This document shows positions 1-9,020 of a stretch of 64,000 nucleotides of DNA, piece by piece (position 1 is the stretch's first letter; every line of letters begins with the position of its first letter). The stretch lies in assembly GCF_014349155.1 (NCBI RefSeq), contig NZ_JACSIT010000098.1, positions 1 through 64,000 on the forward strand. Reading direction: 5' to 3'. Source of the DNA: Neolewinella lacunae. Lineage in GTDB: Bacteria > Bacteroidota > Bacteroidia > Chitinophagales > Saprospiraceae. The notes beneath the pieces were generated by a model that saw only the letters and a list, made by a program, of their open reading frames with translations, did no database searches and had not been told where the DNA came from. The position numbers and the translations under genes are program-made.

Positions 1-18
1 GGGGCCGTCTAAAAAGTC
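1..18 (+). repeat. Left terminal inverted repeat of the IS
   Basis: GGGGCCGTCTAAAAAGTC, the exact reverse complement of 1883-1900. Confidence 0.92.
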
Positions 19-88
19 TACTAGGGGGGCATTCTGGTACAAAATACGAAAAAGTAGTATTTTGAGGCTGTTCCCATCCCCGTAGCCG

Positions 89-1729
89 ATGAGCACAAAA
101 AGAGCAGTTTTCAAGCCTGACCTCCAGAACCAAGGCTTGCTATTCCCTCCACATCTTGCCGACATGGTACCGCCTCATCATAAGGCGCGGCTGATCAGCC
201 AGATTATAGATGGGATGAACATTGATTCGATCCTAAGCACCTATTTAGGAGGTGGCAGTAGCGCGTACTCTCCTCGGATGCTGCTTAAGGTGTTGGTTTA
301 TGCCTATTCTGATCGGGTGTACTCATCTCGTTCGATTGAGAAGGCTTGCTATGAGAACGTGTGCTACATGTGGCTAAGTGGGATGTCCACTCCCGATCAC
401 AATACGATCAATAACTTTCGCAAGCACCGCATGGGTGGCCGGGTAAAGGAAGTGTTTGCCCACGTTTTGTTGACTTTACATGAACAAGGCTATGTCAAGC
501 TGGATGATTACTTTTTAGATGGCACTATACTGGAGTCAGTAGCTGGCCGGTACACCTTCGTTTGGAAGTCAAACGTTGAGCGTTACAAGAAGTCGGTGCT
601 AGACCAGATAGGGATGATCGTTTCTCAGATTGACGCTTTATGTGAAAAAGCGGATAAAGAGGATGAGCAAGCTGCCGATGGGGATGATCAAGGGGACAAA
701 CTCAGCGACAGTGCAGCAGTCCAAGAAACGATTGATCGACTCAACAAAGCCTTAGAAAGTCAGTCCCCCAGCACCAAGGAGGAAGCCAAAGAGGTCAAAA
801 AGGCAAAGACAAAACTGAAAAACCTGGAGAGCAAGTCCTTGCCCAAACTCCAGGAATATGAGCGCCAGCAAGAATTACTGGGAGATCGGTCGTCTTACTC
901 TAAAACGGATCATGGTGCTACGTTCATGAGGCCCAAAGACGACCACTTGGGCAACGGGGAGCTAAAACCCGGCTACAATGCTCAAGTGGGAACGGAAAAC
1001 CACTTTGTTGTAAACTGGACAATGCACCAGACGCCTTCTGATGCGGCCTGCCTCATTCCTCATCTTGAAGACACCGAATCGATCTTAAGCCAAATCGGAT
1101 TGAACTTGCCCAAGGCCATTACAGCCGATGCGGGGTATGGCAACGAAGAGGCCTATCGCTATTGTGAGGGCAAGGAGATAGAAGCCTACCTCAAATACCC
1201 GGGCTATTACAAGGAAGAGCAAGGAGTACTTAAAGCGCCATTTGCGCCAAGCCAGTTATACTATAACGAAGAGCAAAATGTGCTGATATGCCCCATGGGT
1301 CAGCATATGACGTATTGTGGAGAGGGAGAGGAGAAAACAGCAAGTGGGTATATCCGTGAAACAAGTAAGTACAAAGCCGTCAATTGCATAGGCTGCCCCT
1401 TGCGCGGGATGTGTCATAAACAAGACGGCAACCGAGTGGTAACCATTAGCCACAAAGGTCAAAGCTATCGCCAGCAAGCCCGAGCTCGTCTGAGCACGAA
1501 AGAGGGTAGAGCAAAGTGCCTGCGCCGTAACGCAGAAGTCGAGGGCTTCTTTGGCAACTTGAAGGCCAATCTGGGAAGACGTCGGTTTACACTAAAGGGA
1601 CTTACGGGGGTTAACATTGAGATGGGCCTCCTTTCGATAGCCACAAATCTTCGTCGATTACATAAATTATCGATTGAGCAAGGGCGTAGTCTGCTTACTC
1701 CGGTCGTACAAAGGGCCCAAATGACCTAA
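89..1729 (+). CDS. IS1182-family DDE transposase
   Basis: This 546-residue transposase would cut and rejoin the element at its inverted repeats. The N-terminal region (about 15-115) resembles the DUF772-type domain common in IS1182/IS5-like transposases. A DDE triad is readable: D144 in YFLDGTILES, an Asp in ITADAGYGNEEA, and a Glu in NAEVEGFFGNLKANLGRRRF. A Lys/Glu-rich charged insertion (about 185-265) lies between the first two acidic residues. A four-Cys cluster (CPMG, CIGCPLRGMC) near 410-445 may bind zinc. The frame is full length with no stop or frameshift, so the element may still be active. Start is the ATG at 89, shortly inside the left repeat. Confidence 0.93.
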   Translation: MSTKRAVFKPDLQNQGLLFPPHLADMVPPHHKARLISQIIDGMNIDSILSTYLGGGSSAYSPRMLLKVLVYAYSDRVYSSRSIEKACYENVCYMWLSGMSTPDHNTINNFRKHRMGGRVKEVFAHVLLTLHEQGYVKLDDYFLDGTILESVAGRYTFVWKSNVERYKKSVLDQIGMIVSQIDALCEKADKEDEQAADGDDQGDKLSDSAAVQETIDRLNKALESQSPSTKEEAKEVKKAKTKLKNLESKSLPKLQEYERQQELLGDRSSYSKTDHGATFMRPKDDHLGNGELKPGYNAQVGTENHFVVNWTMHQTPSDAACLIPHLEDTESILSQIGLNLPKAITADAGYGNEEAYRYCEGKEIEAYLKYPGYYKEEQGVLKAPFAPSQLYYNEEQNVLICPMGQHMTYCGEGEEKTASGYIRETSKYKAVNCIGCPLRGMCHKQDGNRVVTISHKGQSYRQQARARLSTKEGRAKCLRRNAEVEGFFGNLKANLGRRRFTLKGLTGVNIEMGLLSIATNLRRLHKLSIEQGRSLLTPVVQRAQMT

Positions 1730-1743
1730 AACGGCCCAAAAAT

Positions 1744-1762
1744 CCGTCTAGACGGCATTTTT
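1744..1762 (+). terminator. Terminator-like hairpin after the transposase
   Basis: A 12-bp perfect palindrome, CCGTCTAGACGG (1744-1755), is followed by CATTTTT. It lies 15 bases past the transposase stop, inside the IS. Confidence 0.5.
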
Positions 1763-1882
1763 AACTCCCTGAAGGCCCACCCAGCATGTGGGGAGGCCCA
1801 AAAAAGGAACACATATTTTTTCTTAAATGTGTCAGAACGCAACCAGCACAGCCACCGTGGCGCACCCCACAGCTTTGGGGCT

Positions 1883-1900
1883 GACTTTTTAGACGGCCCC
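1883..1900 (-). repeat. Right terminal inverted repeat of the IS
   Basis: Reverse complement of the first 18 bases. The base after it (1901) starts foreign coding sequence that is open in the methyltransferase frame. An in-frame TAG at 1890-1892 inside the IS ends that frame upstream. Confidence 0.92.
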
Positions 1901-1901
1901 G

Positions 1902-4529
1902 GGAGCGCTGCCGCCCCTGCGCTACCTGTTTGAATTTCTGGATGCCTACGATTTCAGCAGCGAGGGCAAGGCCGCCATCCAGGAAGAAAACAAACGGCTG
2001 ATCAACGCCAGCGTGCTGGGCCTCATTTTTGAGAAGATCAACGGCTACCGCGACGGCAGTTTTTACACGCCCGGCTTCATCACCGAATACATGTGCCGCG
2101 AGACGATCCGCCGCGCCGTGGTGCAGAAATTCCGCGACGACACCGGCCCCTTCGCCGATTTTGCTTCCGATAGCTTCGCGGACCTGAAAAATTACCTCGG
2201 CAAAATCTACCACACGGAGGCCCGCCGCGCCGCCAATGCCCTGGTGAACAGCATCACGGTGTGCGACCCCGCCGTGGGCTCGGGCCACTTCCTCGTCTCG
2301 GCCCTCAACGAGCTGATCGCCACCAAATCGGAGCTGGGCATTTTGGGCGCGGACGCAGGTGCAGTGGAAATTCGGATAAGAGCAGAGGTCGCCAACGACG
2401 AACTCGTGGTGACCGACCTCCTCAACGGCGAAGCCTTTGCCTACACCGTCCGGCCCGCCACCCCGGGAAAGTCGGGGGGCAGCGCCTACGACGAGCGCAT
2501 CCAGCTGATCCAGGAAACCCTCTTCCAGGAAAAACGCACCCTGATCGAGAACTGCCTTTTCGGCGTTGACCTCAACCCCAACTCCGTCAAAATCTGCCGG
2601 CTCCGCCTCTGGATCGAGCTGCTGAAAAATGCCTACTACCGCCGCCCCGACGAGCGGAGCGAGCAAAGCCGTGCGGCAGCTGAATCAAGAATCAAGACTC
2701 AAGAATCGCCAATCGCCAATCAAACGCAGCTCGAAACCCTCCCCAACATCGACATCAACATCAAACAGGGCAACTCCCTGATCTCCCGCTTCGCCCTCCA
2801 CGACGACCTCTCCAAGGCCCTCAGCGCCGCCGATGGGCTGACGCTGGACGACTACCGCCAGGCCGTGCGCGACTACCACCGCGCCACCGGCAAGGACGAC
2901 AAAGACCGACTGCTGGAGCTGATCGATAAGGTGAAACACAACTTCCAGACCCACATTGCCCGCGCCGACCCCCGCGTGAAAGACCTGGCCAAAGTGCGCG
3001 GCAAACTCACCCAACTGGAGGGCCTGCTGGAGGTGGGCGACCTCTTCGGCGCCGTCGACGCCAAAAAAATAGCCGCCGAGCTGCCCGCCCTGCGCAGCAA
3101 AGTGACTACCCTGGAAACCGAACTGGCCGGCGTGCGCAACAATGCCATCTACCAAAATGCCTTCGAGTGGCGCTTCGAATTTCCCGCCGTGCTGGGCGCG
3201 GAAGGGGAGTTTTTGGGGTTTGATGTGGTGGTGGGGAACCCGCCGTATGTGCCTTTGAAAGACCTTTCAAGCCAAGCGGATTACTTTAGTCATAATTACA
3301 CTACTTATACAAGGCGTGGCGATGTGTATTGCTTATTCTGCGAAAAAAGCACTAGGCTTTTGTCAATAGGGGGTTCATTTGGACTCATAACATCAAATTC
3401 ATGGCTTCAAACTAAATATGGAGTGTACCTTAAGTCATTCTTGCTAGAGAATGGCCAAATTGATGGCATAGTGAATTTTGAAGATCTACAGATCTTTGAA
3501 GAGGCAACTGTCGAGGTGAATCTTCTCTTCTACTCTCGAAAGAATAGTACGGATTCAAAATTTTACGTAAGCTCGATTGATAAGCAGTCTTTTGAAATTT
3601 CTAACTTTGCAGCAATTGCACTCAAAAAAAGATATAAAATTGAAGCTAAGCCAAACGAAGAATGGGCTGTGATAAATGAGCGTAAGCATGATGTAAAAAC
3701 TAAAATAGAAGCAAACTCTATAAGTCTTGCAGACTCGGGTATCAGAATTAGCTTTGGAGTGAAGACTGGGTATAATGAGGCTTTTATAATTGAAAAGCCA
3801 CTCTACGAGTCGTTCGTAAATTCGAATCCCTTAGCTGTTGAAATTTTGCCTCAATTAGTTCGTGGAAGAGATGTTAAAAAGTACAGTATAGAATTACCTG
3901 ATTTATACCTTGTCAAGGTAGGGTACAAACAGCACATGGAGGTCGAAAAAAAGTATCCTGAAATATTTGAGTATTTATTAAGTCATCAAGAACGATTGTC
4001 TAAAAGGGGGCAAGTTGTGAATGGACAACATCACTGGGCAGAACTGGATAATAACCCTTCAGAAGCATACTTTGATCTATTTCTCCAGCCAAAACTGATT
4101 TGGGGTGAAATATCAGATAAGCCAAAATTTGCATATACTGAAAAAAATGTGTTTGCTGAGGCAACCACTTTCTTTATGGTGGGGGAGCAATTAAAATTGA
4201 AAATGGCGATTTTAAATTCAAGACTGTCGGAATTTTACTTTAGTTTAATATCGACAACTACGGGGATGGGGACTAATAGGTGGAAAAAATACAAGATTGA
4301 AAGCTTTCCAATGCCAATATCTTTGAACGGATACGAGGAGTCTATCACAAATCTCGTCACCCAAATCCTAACCCAAAAGCAGTTGGACCCGCAGGCGGAC
4401 ACCTCGTTGTTGGAGGCGGAGATCGACGTGTTGGTGTACCGGCTGTATGGGCTGACGTATGCGGAGGTCTTGGTGGTGGATGGGGAATTTGGTATGGGGG
4501 AGGGGGAGTATGAAAATGTTGTGGTATGA
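1902..4529 (+). CDS. Eco57I/type IIG-like N6-adenine DNA methyltransferase, 5' end lost to the IS
   Basis: The frame is open from the IS edge at 1902. The first usable in-frame start is the GTG at 2013 (838 aa), so the protein is N-terminally truncated. Motif X-like GSFYTPGFITEYM, motif I DPAVGSGHFLVSALNE and motif IV VVVGNPPYV are present. This gives an Eco57I-type adenine methyltransferase core followed by a TaqI-like target-recognition region. In type IIG enzymes the nuclease domain precedes the methylase, so the missing part may be the cleavage half (inference; the N-terminus is not in the window). From about 3260 to 4350 the DNA turns AT-rich, while both ends are GC-rich. This marks an exchanged recognition domain. 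The stop overlaps the next gene's start (ATGA at 4526-4529), which implies translational coupling to the Roco GTPase. Whether it is still expressed is unknown. Confidence 0.85.
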   Translation, partial: GALPPLRYLFEFLDAYDFSSEGKAAIQEENKRLINASVLGLIFEKINGYRDGSFYTPGFITEYMCRETIRRAVVQKFRDDTGPFADFASDSFADLKNYLGKIYHTEARRAANALVNSITVCDPAVGSGHFLVSALNELIATKSELGILGADAGAVEIRIRAEVANDELVVTDLLNGEAFAYTVRPATPGKSGGSAYDERIQLIQETLFQEKRTLIENCLFGVDLNPNSVKICRLRLWIELLKNAYYRRPDERSEQSRAAAESRIKTQESPIANQTQLETLPNIDINIKQGNSLISRFALHDDLSKALSAADGLTLDDYRQAVRDYHRATGKDDKDRLLELIDKVKHNFQTHIARADPRVKDLAKVRGKLTQLEGLLEVGDLFGAVDAKKIAAELPALRSKVTTLETELAGVRNNAIYQNAFEWRFEFPAVLGAEGEFLGFDVVVGNPPYVPLKDLSSQADYFSHNYTTYTRRGDVYCLFCEKSTRLLSIGGSFGLITSNSWLQTKYGVYLKSFLLENGQIDGIVNFEDLQIFEEATVEVNLLFYSRKNSTDSKFYVSSIDKQSFEISNFAAIALKKRYKIEAKPNEEWAVINERKHDVKTKIEANSISLADSGIRISFGVKTGYNEAFIIEKPLYESFVNSNPLAVEILPQLVRGRDVKKYSIELPDLYLVKVGYKQHMEVEKKYPEIFEYLLSHQERLSKRGQVVNGQHHWAELDNNPSEAYFDLFLQPKLIWGEISDKPKFAYTEKNVFAEATTFFMVGEQLKLKMAILNSRLSEFYFSLISTTTGMGTNRWKKYKIESFPMPISLNGYEESITNLVTQILTQKQLDPQADTSLLEAEIDVLVYRLYGLTYAEVLVVDGEFGMGEGEYENVVV
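2344..2361 (+). repeat. GCGCGGNCGC repeat inside the methyltransferase gene
   Basis: GGGCGCGGACGCAGGTGC, read in frame as GADAGAV between motif I and the next conserved block. This is the only copy in the defence-like island. Confidence 0.75.
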
Positions 4530-7500
4530 AAGAGTGGAAGGAACTAACGGAGGAGGAAAAGACGCCCGAGGCGGGGTATCGGGAGGCTTTGCGGCGGATA
4601 GAGGAATGGCGGGAGATCAGGTGGAGGGGGCCTGATTTGAGCAAGTTGAAACTACTGGAGATTCCACATGAGGTGGGGAGGCTGGTCGGTTTGAAAGAGC
4701 TATATCTTAATGACAACCAAATTTCTGATCTTGGACCGCTGGCTGGGTTGGTGGGTTTGAAAGAACTTTATCTTGGTGATAACCGAATTTCTGATCTTGG
4801 GCCACTGGCCAGGCTGGTGGGTTTGAAATTGCTTGATCTTAACGGCAATCAAATTTCTGATATTGGTCCACTGGCTGGACTGACGAGTTTGTACAGGATT
4901 ATTCTTTACAATAACGAAATTACTGATCTTGGTCCACTGGCTGAGTTGATGGGTTTGCAAAGGCTTGAGCTTGGTGACAACCGAATTTCTGATCCTCGGC
5001 CGCTGGCTGAGTTGGTGAATTTGCAATGGCTTGAGCTTGGCGGTAATCGAATTTCTGATTTAGGGGGCCTGGATGGGCTGGTGGCTTTGAAAAGTCTTAG
5101 TCTTGAACGCACCCAAATTTCTGATCTTGGCCCTCTGGAAGGGCTGGTGGCTTTGAAAAGTCTTAGTCTTGAACGCAACCAAATTTCTGATCTGGGGCCA
5201 TTGGCTGGGCTCGTGAGGTTGCAAGAGCTTTACCTTTCCGGCAACCAAATTTCTGATCTTGGCCCCTTGGCTGAGCTGTTGGGGTTGCGAGAGCTTAATC
5301 TTTCCTCCAACCAAATTTCTGATCTTGGGCCACTGTCCAGTTTATTAGAAAAAGGGCTGCCGCTAATTTTTAAGGAGCATGGCCCAATGGATGGAATCTA
5401 TATTTACAACAACCCTCTCACCAACCCATCTTTGGAAATCGCCCAGCAAGGCACCAAAGCCGTCCTAAAATACTGGGCCGAACAAGACCGCCTCGGCACC
5501 CAAAAAGCCTACGAAGGCCGCCTGATGCTGCTCGGTAGGGGTAAAGTGGGTAAAACCAGTTTACTCTACAAGCTTAAAGATCCGGACTGCCAACTGCGGC
5601 CCGACGAACCCCAAACCCACGGGATCAACATTTGGCGCGACTGGCGATTTTCTGTCCCCCAGACCAACGCCGAGTACCGGGCCAGCGTTTGGGATTTCGG
5701 GGGCCAGGACGTACAACACCTGACCCACCAGTATTTTCTTACCCCCGGAACGGTGTACGTAGTGGTGGTCAATAAGCGCGGCTCGAATACCCAGGACGAG
5801 TACGCCAACCTGGATTATTGGTTCCGCATCATTACGGCGCTGGGCTGTAATCCAGGCCAGAAGGCTCGGGTGCTGGTGGTTCACAACCGGTTCAGTGGCG
5901 ACGGGACGGCCACGGGCATCGACCTCGCAGAATTGCAGCAACGCTACGCGGATAGTTTGGCGATTGATTTTCACACCGTCAACCTCAACGAAGACGTGGG
6001 TGCGCTGGCCGACCTGCGCCAGAAAATACAAAGCGCCTTGCTGCAGCTTCCGGAGGTAGGCCGCGACATCATCAAAGGCTGGCCCGACGTTCGGGCGGCG
6101 TTGGGGGCTTGGCGCCACAAAAGAAGAATCACTTATGACACCTACGCAGATCTCTGCGAGGAGCACGGGATTGAGAGCGAGGAAGGTCAACTGTTGTTGA
6201 GCCGCTACCTGGGCCGACTGGGGGAACTCATCCATTACGAAGGCCGCAATTTGTTGTCCAACAATGTGCTGTTGGACATTGACTGGATCACCACCGCCGT
6301 ATATGGGGTTACCCAGAACCAGGCATTTATTGACAACCAGGGCCGCTTCAGCCGCGCAGAGATCATTGCGGTGTGGAAAGCCAACGGGGTAACGCGCAGC
6401 ACCGACCATAACCTGATGTTGGAGCTGCTACAAGTGGACGCGTTTGAGTTGTGTTGGATAACGCAGGGCGGCGATTTTTTGACCCCTTCCCTGTTTTCGG
6501 CAAAGGCGGCAGCCGCCCGGGAGGTCCGCTCCGATCTGGGCCTGCGTTTTTCCGCTGATTACCTGCCGGAGGGCTTGATCGGGCAATTGATCGTGCGCCT
6601 CCACGCACTGGCCGAAGGAGAAGCCTACTGGCGCTCCGGGATCTATCTGAAAGATCCGGAAACCAACTGCCGCGCTTTGGTCCGCCAGCCCGTGGCCAGT
6701 AATTATTTAGAGATTACGGTGGAAGGGGCCGCACCCCAGAACTACGCTTTTTTGCGGCGCATTCGCCAAGAGTTGGATACGGTTATTGACCGTTCTTTTT
6801 CCCGGATTCAGTTCACGCGTTCCATTCCCTGTCCCTGCTCAACCTGTCGGCAGCCCAACCGAGAACAGCACTACTTTCCCCATACTTTACTGCAGCAACT
6901 GCTGCAAGATGGTAAAGCAGAAGCGTATTGTCAGTATGGGGATGCAACACCGATTGCCGTCCTGCTGGAAGGATTTAAACAACTCGAAAAACAATCACCC
7001 ATGAGTTTTGCCGAACGGGTGCGCCAGCTGGTGTCGGACGACCGAATTGACGAAGCCTTGGAACTGCTGAACGAGCAGTATCCTTCGGACGCTGTGGCGC
7101 TGATCTCCCGGGATTACCGCGCTCTGCTCGATAACAAAATCGGGGGCCTGCTCAGCGGTAAGGAAGAACGGCGGGTATCGGCGCAGATAGCCAGTCGCCT
7201 ATTGGCATATGTCAGTAACCTCCCGCAACAGTCCCGTGAGCGGCAACAGCCTACCACCACTGAAGCCGTCCTGCTCAAGCAGTCCGCCCAGCTGGACCGC
7301 ATCGAAGCCACTGGCAAGGACACCAACCAAAAGGTAACGGCCCTGGGCCAAATCCTGCTGCACATCGGCCAGGAGGTGGAAAGTACGCGGGGGGACTTGT
7401 TCGTCAGTCGGCAGGAAGAGCGGCAGTTTATGCGTAAGCTGGAGGAAACGGTGGAGCAACTCCCCGCCCCCCAGCAGCCCGGCGAAGCCTGGTACGCGCG

Positions 7501-7648
7501 GCCGGCGAAAGCGAAAATCAAAATAGCGTTGGATTTGCTGGCGTTCGTGCCGGGGATGTCCCTGAAATGGGAAAAAGAGTTGAGTACGGATGGGGCGCGG
7601 GTGCCGCGGAGTTGGGGGGAGTTTAAGGGGTGGTTTTTTGGGGGGTAA
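4526..7648 (+). CDS. Leucine-rich-repeat Roco (Roc-COR) GTPase 1
   Basis: A 1040-residue multidomain GTPase. Residues 56-275 form ten 22-residue leucine-rich repeats of the form LxxLxLxxNQISDLGPLAxL. A Roc GTPase domain follows: P-loop GRGKVGKTS near residues 335-343, G3 WDFGGQD near 388, and a NKRG/VHNR region in the expected G4 area. A COR-like dimerisation region spans about 520-790, with two Cys-pair motifs (CPCSTCRQ). The C-terminus is predicted helical and coiled (LDRIEATGKDTNQKV) and ends in a basic, partly hydrophobic tail. Bacterial Roco proteins are dimeric G proteins with poorly known roles, related to LRRK2. The 4-bp overlap with the methyltransferase and the Mrr gene downstream suggest a part in defence or nuclease control (inference). 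A paralogue lies at 9021-11816. Confidence 0.88.
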   Translation: MKEWKELTEEEKTPEAGYREALRRIEEWREIRWRGPDLSKLKLLEIPHEVGRLVGLKELYLNDNQISDLGPLAGLVGLKELYLGDNRISDLGPLARLVGLKLLDLNGNQISDIGPLAGLTSLYRIILYNNEITDLGPLAELMGLQRLELGDNRISDPRPLAELVNLQWLELGGNRISDLGGLDGLVALKSLSLERTQISDLGPLEGLVALKSLSLERNQISDLGPLAGLVRLQELYLSGNQISDLGPLAELLGLRELNLSSNQISDLGPLSSLLEKGLPLIFKEHGPMDGIYIYNNPLTNPSLEIAQQGTKAVLKYWAEQDRLGTQKAYEGRLMLLGRGKVGKTSLLYKLKDPDCQLRPDEPQTHGINIWRDWRFSVPQTNAEYRASVWDFGGQDVQHLTHQYFLTPGTVYVVVVNKRGSNTQDEYANLDYWFRIITALGCNPGQKARVLVVHNRFSGDGTATGIDLAELQQRYADSLAIDFHTVNLNEDVGALADLRQKIQSALLQLPEVGRDIIKGWPDVRAALGAWRHKRRITYDTYADLCEEHGIESEEGQLLLSRYLGRLGELIHYEGRNLLSNNVLLDIDWITTAVYGVTQNQAFIDNQGRFSRAEIIAVWKANGVTRSTDHNLMLELLQVDAFELCWITQGGDFLTPSLFSAKAAAAREVRSDLGLRFSADYLPEGLIGQLIVRLHALAEGEAYWRSGIYLKDPETNCRALVRQPVASNYLEITVEGAAPQNYAFLRRIRQELDTVIDRSFSRIQFTRSIPCPCSTCRQPNREQHYFPHTLLQQLLQDGKAEAYCQYGDATPIAVLLEGFKQLEKQSPMSFAERVRQLVSDDRIDEALELLNEQYPSDAVALISRDYRALLDNKIGGLLSGKEERRVSAQIASRLLAYVSNLPQQSRERQQPTTTEAVLLKQSAQLDRIEATGKDTNQKVTALGQILLHIGQEVESTRGDLFVSRQEERQFMRKLEETVEQLPAPQQPGEAWYARPAKAKIKIALDLLAFVPGMSLKWEKELSTDGARVPRSWGEFKGWFFGG
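4691..5350 (+). repeat. Ten tandem 66-bp units coding leucine-rich repeats
   Basis: Each unit encodes 22 residues and contains the near-constant DNA word CAAATTTCTGATCTTGG. The nucleotide similarity between units is high enough for repeat number to change by slippage or recombination. The paralogue has five units. Confidence 0.85.
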
Positions 7649-7689
7649 GGTTCGCAAAATCGCCTACTAGGACTCGGGAGCCTTAAGGT

Positions 7690-7765
7690 AGGCGGAGCGG
7701 ACGCTACTGGAGATCGACGGGTTGGTGTACTGGCTTGGGTTATGCGGAGGTGTTGGGGGTGAACC
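7690..7765 (+). pseudogene. Relic of the methyltransferase 3' end (copy 2)
   Basis: The stretch retains words of the methyltransferase tail: GGAGATCGACG, TTGGTGTAC, GGCT and TATGCGGAGGT, in the same order as 4415-4480, with deletions between them. It lies right after Roco gene 1 and before the Mrr gene. It is too short and decayed to code. Confidence 0.6.
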
Positions 7766-7766
7766 C

Positions 7767-7774
7767 TATTTTTG
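7767..7774 (+). promoter_or_regulatory. -7 promoter box of the Mrr gene
   Basis: TATTTTTG matches the Bacteroidota -7 consensus TAnnTTTG. It lies 33 bases before the ATG at 7808 and argues against translation from the TTG at 7772, which is inside the box. No clear -33 TTTG was seen at the ideal distance. Confidence 0.45.
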
Positions 7775-7807
7775 AACTACCTAAAGAAGAATTCAACAAG
7801 ATGTAAT

Positions 7808-8713
7808 ATGGCAAAGAACAAAACCTCTCCTACAAAGCAAACTGCGGTTAGGGGGCTTGATGCGGCAGTGAATTATTTGATCGAAAACGACGGCGAAGCA
7901 CTAGCGAATGAAGTGATTGAGTACGTGGGAGAAACGGTTGATTTCAACGATCATGAACGGAGTCGGTACGAAAAGACCGGTTATATTCGCTGGCAGTCTA
8001 TCCTAAACTTTTACACGATCGACCTAAGTAAAGCTGGCTACTTGCGTAAAAACAAGGGTATCTGGACGTTAACTTCCGAAGGAGAAGAAGCTTACAAAGC
8101 GGGCATGTTAAATATGCTGGATACCGCCATTCAAAAATACCGTGAATGGAAAAAAGAACAAAATGACGCTGCGCCGGAAGAACCCGTCGAAACTGAACTT
8201 TCAGAAGATCCCGGACTCACGCCAGCGCAAAGGCTGGAAGAATACGAAAGAGAAGCAATCGCTGGCATCAAGGACTACGTCACTAAAATGACACCGTACG
8301 ATTTCCAGGATATTTGCGGCACTTTACTCATTGCTATGGGCTATTTCATCCCGCACGTAGCACCAAAGGGCAAAGATGGCGGCATTGACCTGATCGCCTA
8401 CGGGGATCCGCTGGGCACCAAACCACCGCGCATGAAAATCCAGGTCAAGCACCGTCCGGATGCTGCGGTTAGTGTGGACGTTCTGCGGCAGTTAGTCGGG
8501 CTATTAAATAAGGAGGGCGACGTAGGCTTATTCATTACCAGTGGCCGCTTCACCTCGGAGTCAGAGCGCTACGCCCGCGAATCATTCAAACACTTGGAGC
8601 TGATTGACTTCCCGAGATTCATCAGTCTCTGGCAAGAGTTTTATCCTAAGATGACGGATCAGCAGAAGGACATGTTGCCTTTGCAGGCTGTCTGGTTTTT
8701 GGGTGTGGGGTGA
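7808..8713 (+). CDS. Mrr-type restriction endonuclease
   Basis: 301 residues from the ATG at 7808; a longer frame reaches back to a TTG at 7772 but overlaps the promoter box. The N-terminal part (about 10-95) fits the Mrr N-terminal winged-helix domain (AAVNYLIENDGEALANEVIE). A charged linker follows. The C-terminal part (about 150-295) is the Mrr catalytic domain: YDFQDICGTLLIAMGY, then GKDGGIDLIAY and IQVKHR, which give the D...QxK version of the PD-(D/E)xK site. Mrr enzymes usually cleave modified DNA. The gene sits between two Roco GTPases and beside a methyltransferase; a methyl-dependent nuclease beside a methylase would need regulation (inference). No fusion or frameshift is seen. Confidence 0.85.
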   Translation: MAKNKTSPTKQTAVRGLDAAVNYLIENDGEALANEVIEYVGETVDFNDHERSRYEKTGYIRWQSILNFYTIDLSKAGYLRKNKGIWTLTSEGEEAYKAGMLNMLDTAIQKYREWKKEQNDAAPEEPVETELSEDPGLTPAQRLEEYEREAIAGIKDYVTKMTPYDFQDICGTLLIAMGYFIPHVAPKGKDGGIDLIAYGDPLGTKPPRMKIQVKHRPDAAVSVDVLRQLVGLLNKEGDVGLFITSGRFTSESERYARESFKHLELIDFPRFISLWQEFYPKMTDQQKDMLPLQAVWFLGVG

Positions 8714-8850
8714 GGTTTTGATCATTTTAAGGCTACTGCCTGGTAGTGGTGCCAGTTTCTGAGTTGATAACTACTGGTAATGTTCTTTAAATTGAAGTAT
8801 ATTTCGGACATTACCTGCCAAATCCAAACAATTCAAAAAGAGAAATGCTA

Positions 8851-8997
8851 GTGACCCAAATCCTAACCCAAAAGCAGTCCGATCCTGTGGCCGACACTTC
8901 GATGTTGGAGGCGGAGATCGACGTGTTGGTGTACCGGCTGTATGGATTGACGAATGCGGAGGTGTTACTAGTGGATGGGGAATTTGGTATGGGGTAG
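8851..8997 (+). pseudogene. Relic of the methyltransferase 3' end (copy 3)
   Basis: The sequence copies 4355-4501 of the methyltransferase with scattered substitutions. It still reads VTQILTQKQSDPVADTSML and then DVLVYRLYGL, and ends at a TAG where the parent gene continues. Similarity runs on past the TAG to the start of Roco gene 2, just as the parent runs into Roco gene 1. This shows that the tail and the Roco gene were duplicated together. The rest of the 8714-9020 spacer is AT-rich, with nothing else recognised. Confidence 0.85.
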
Positions 8998-9020
8998 GGG
9001 GAGTATGAAAAGGTTGTGCT

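Larger units (their letters stand above)
1..1900 (+). mobile_element. IS1182-family insertion sequence, complete
   Basis: The element is bounded by perfect 18-bp terminal inverted repeats at 1-18 and 1883-1900 and carries one transposase gene. The left end coincides with the first base of the window, so no left flank or target duplication can be seen. The right end cuts into a methyltransferase reading frame. The length of 1.9 kb and the single DDE transposase fit the IS1182 family. The window edge at the exact repeat end suggests that the assembly broke on a multicopy element. Confidence 0.9.

Noticed and set aside
4691-5350. CRISPR-like regular repetition
   Set aside because: The 66-bp periodic units are in frame and code leucine-rich repeats, with no unique spacers. 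No other regular repeat-spacer array was seen.
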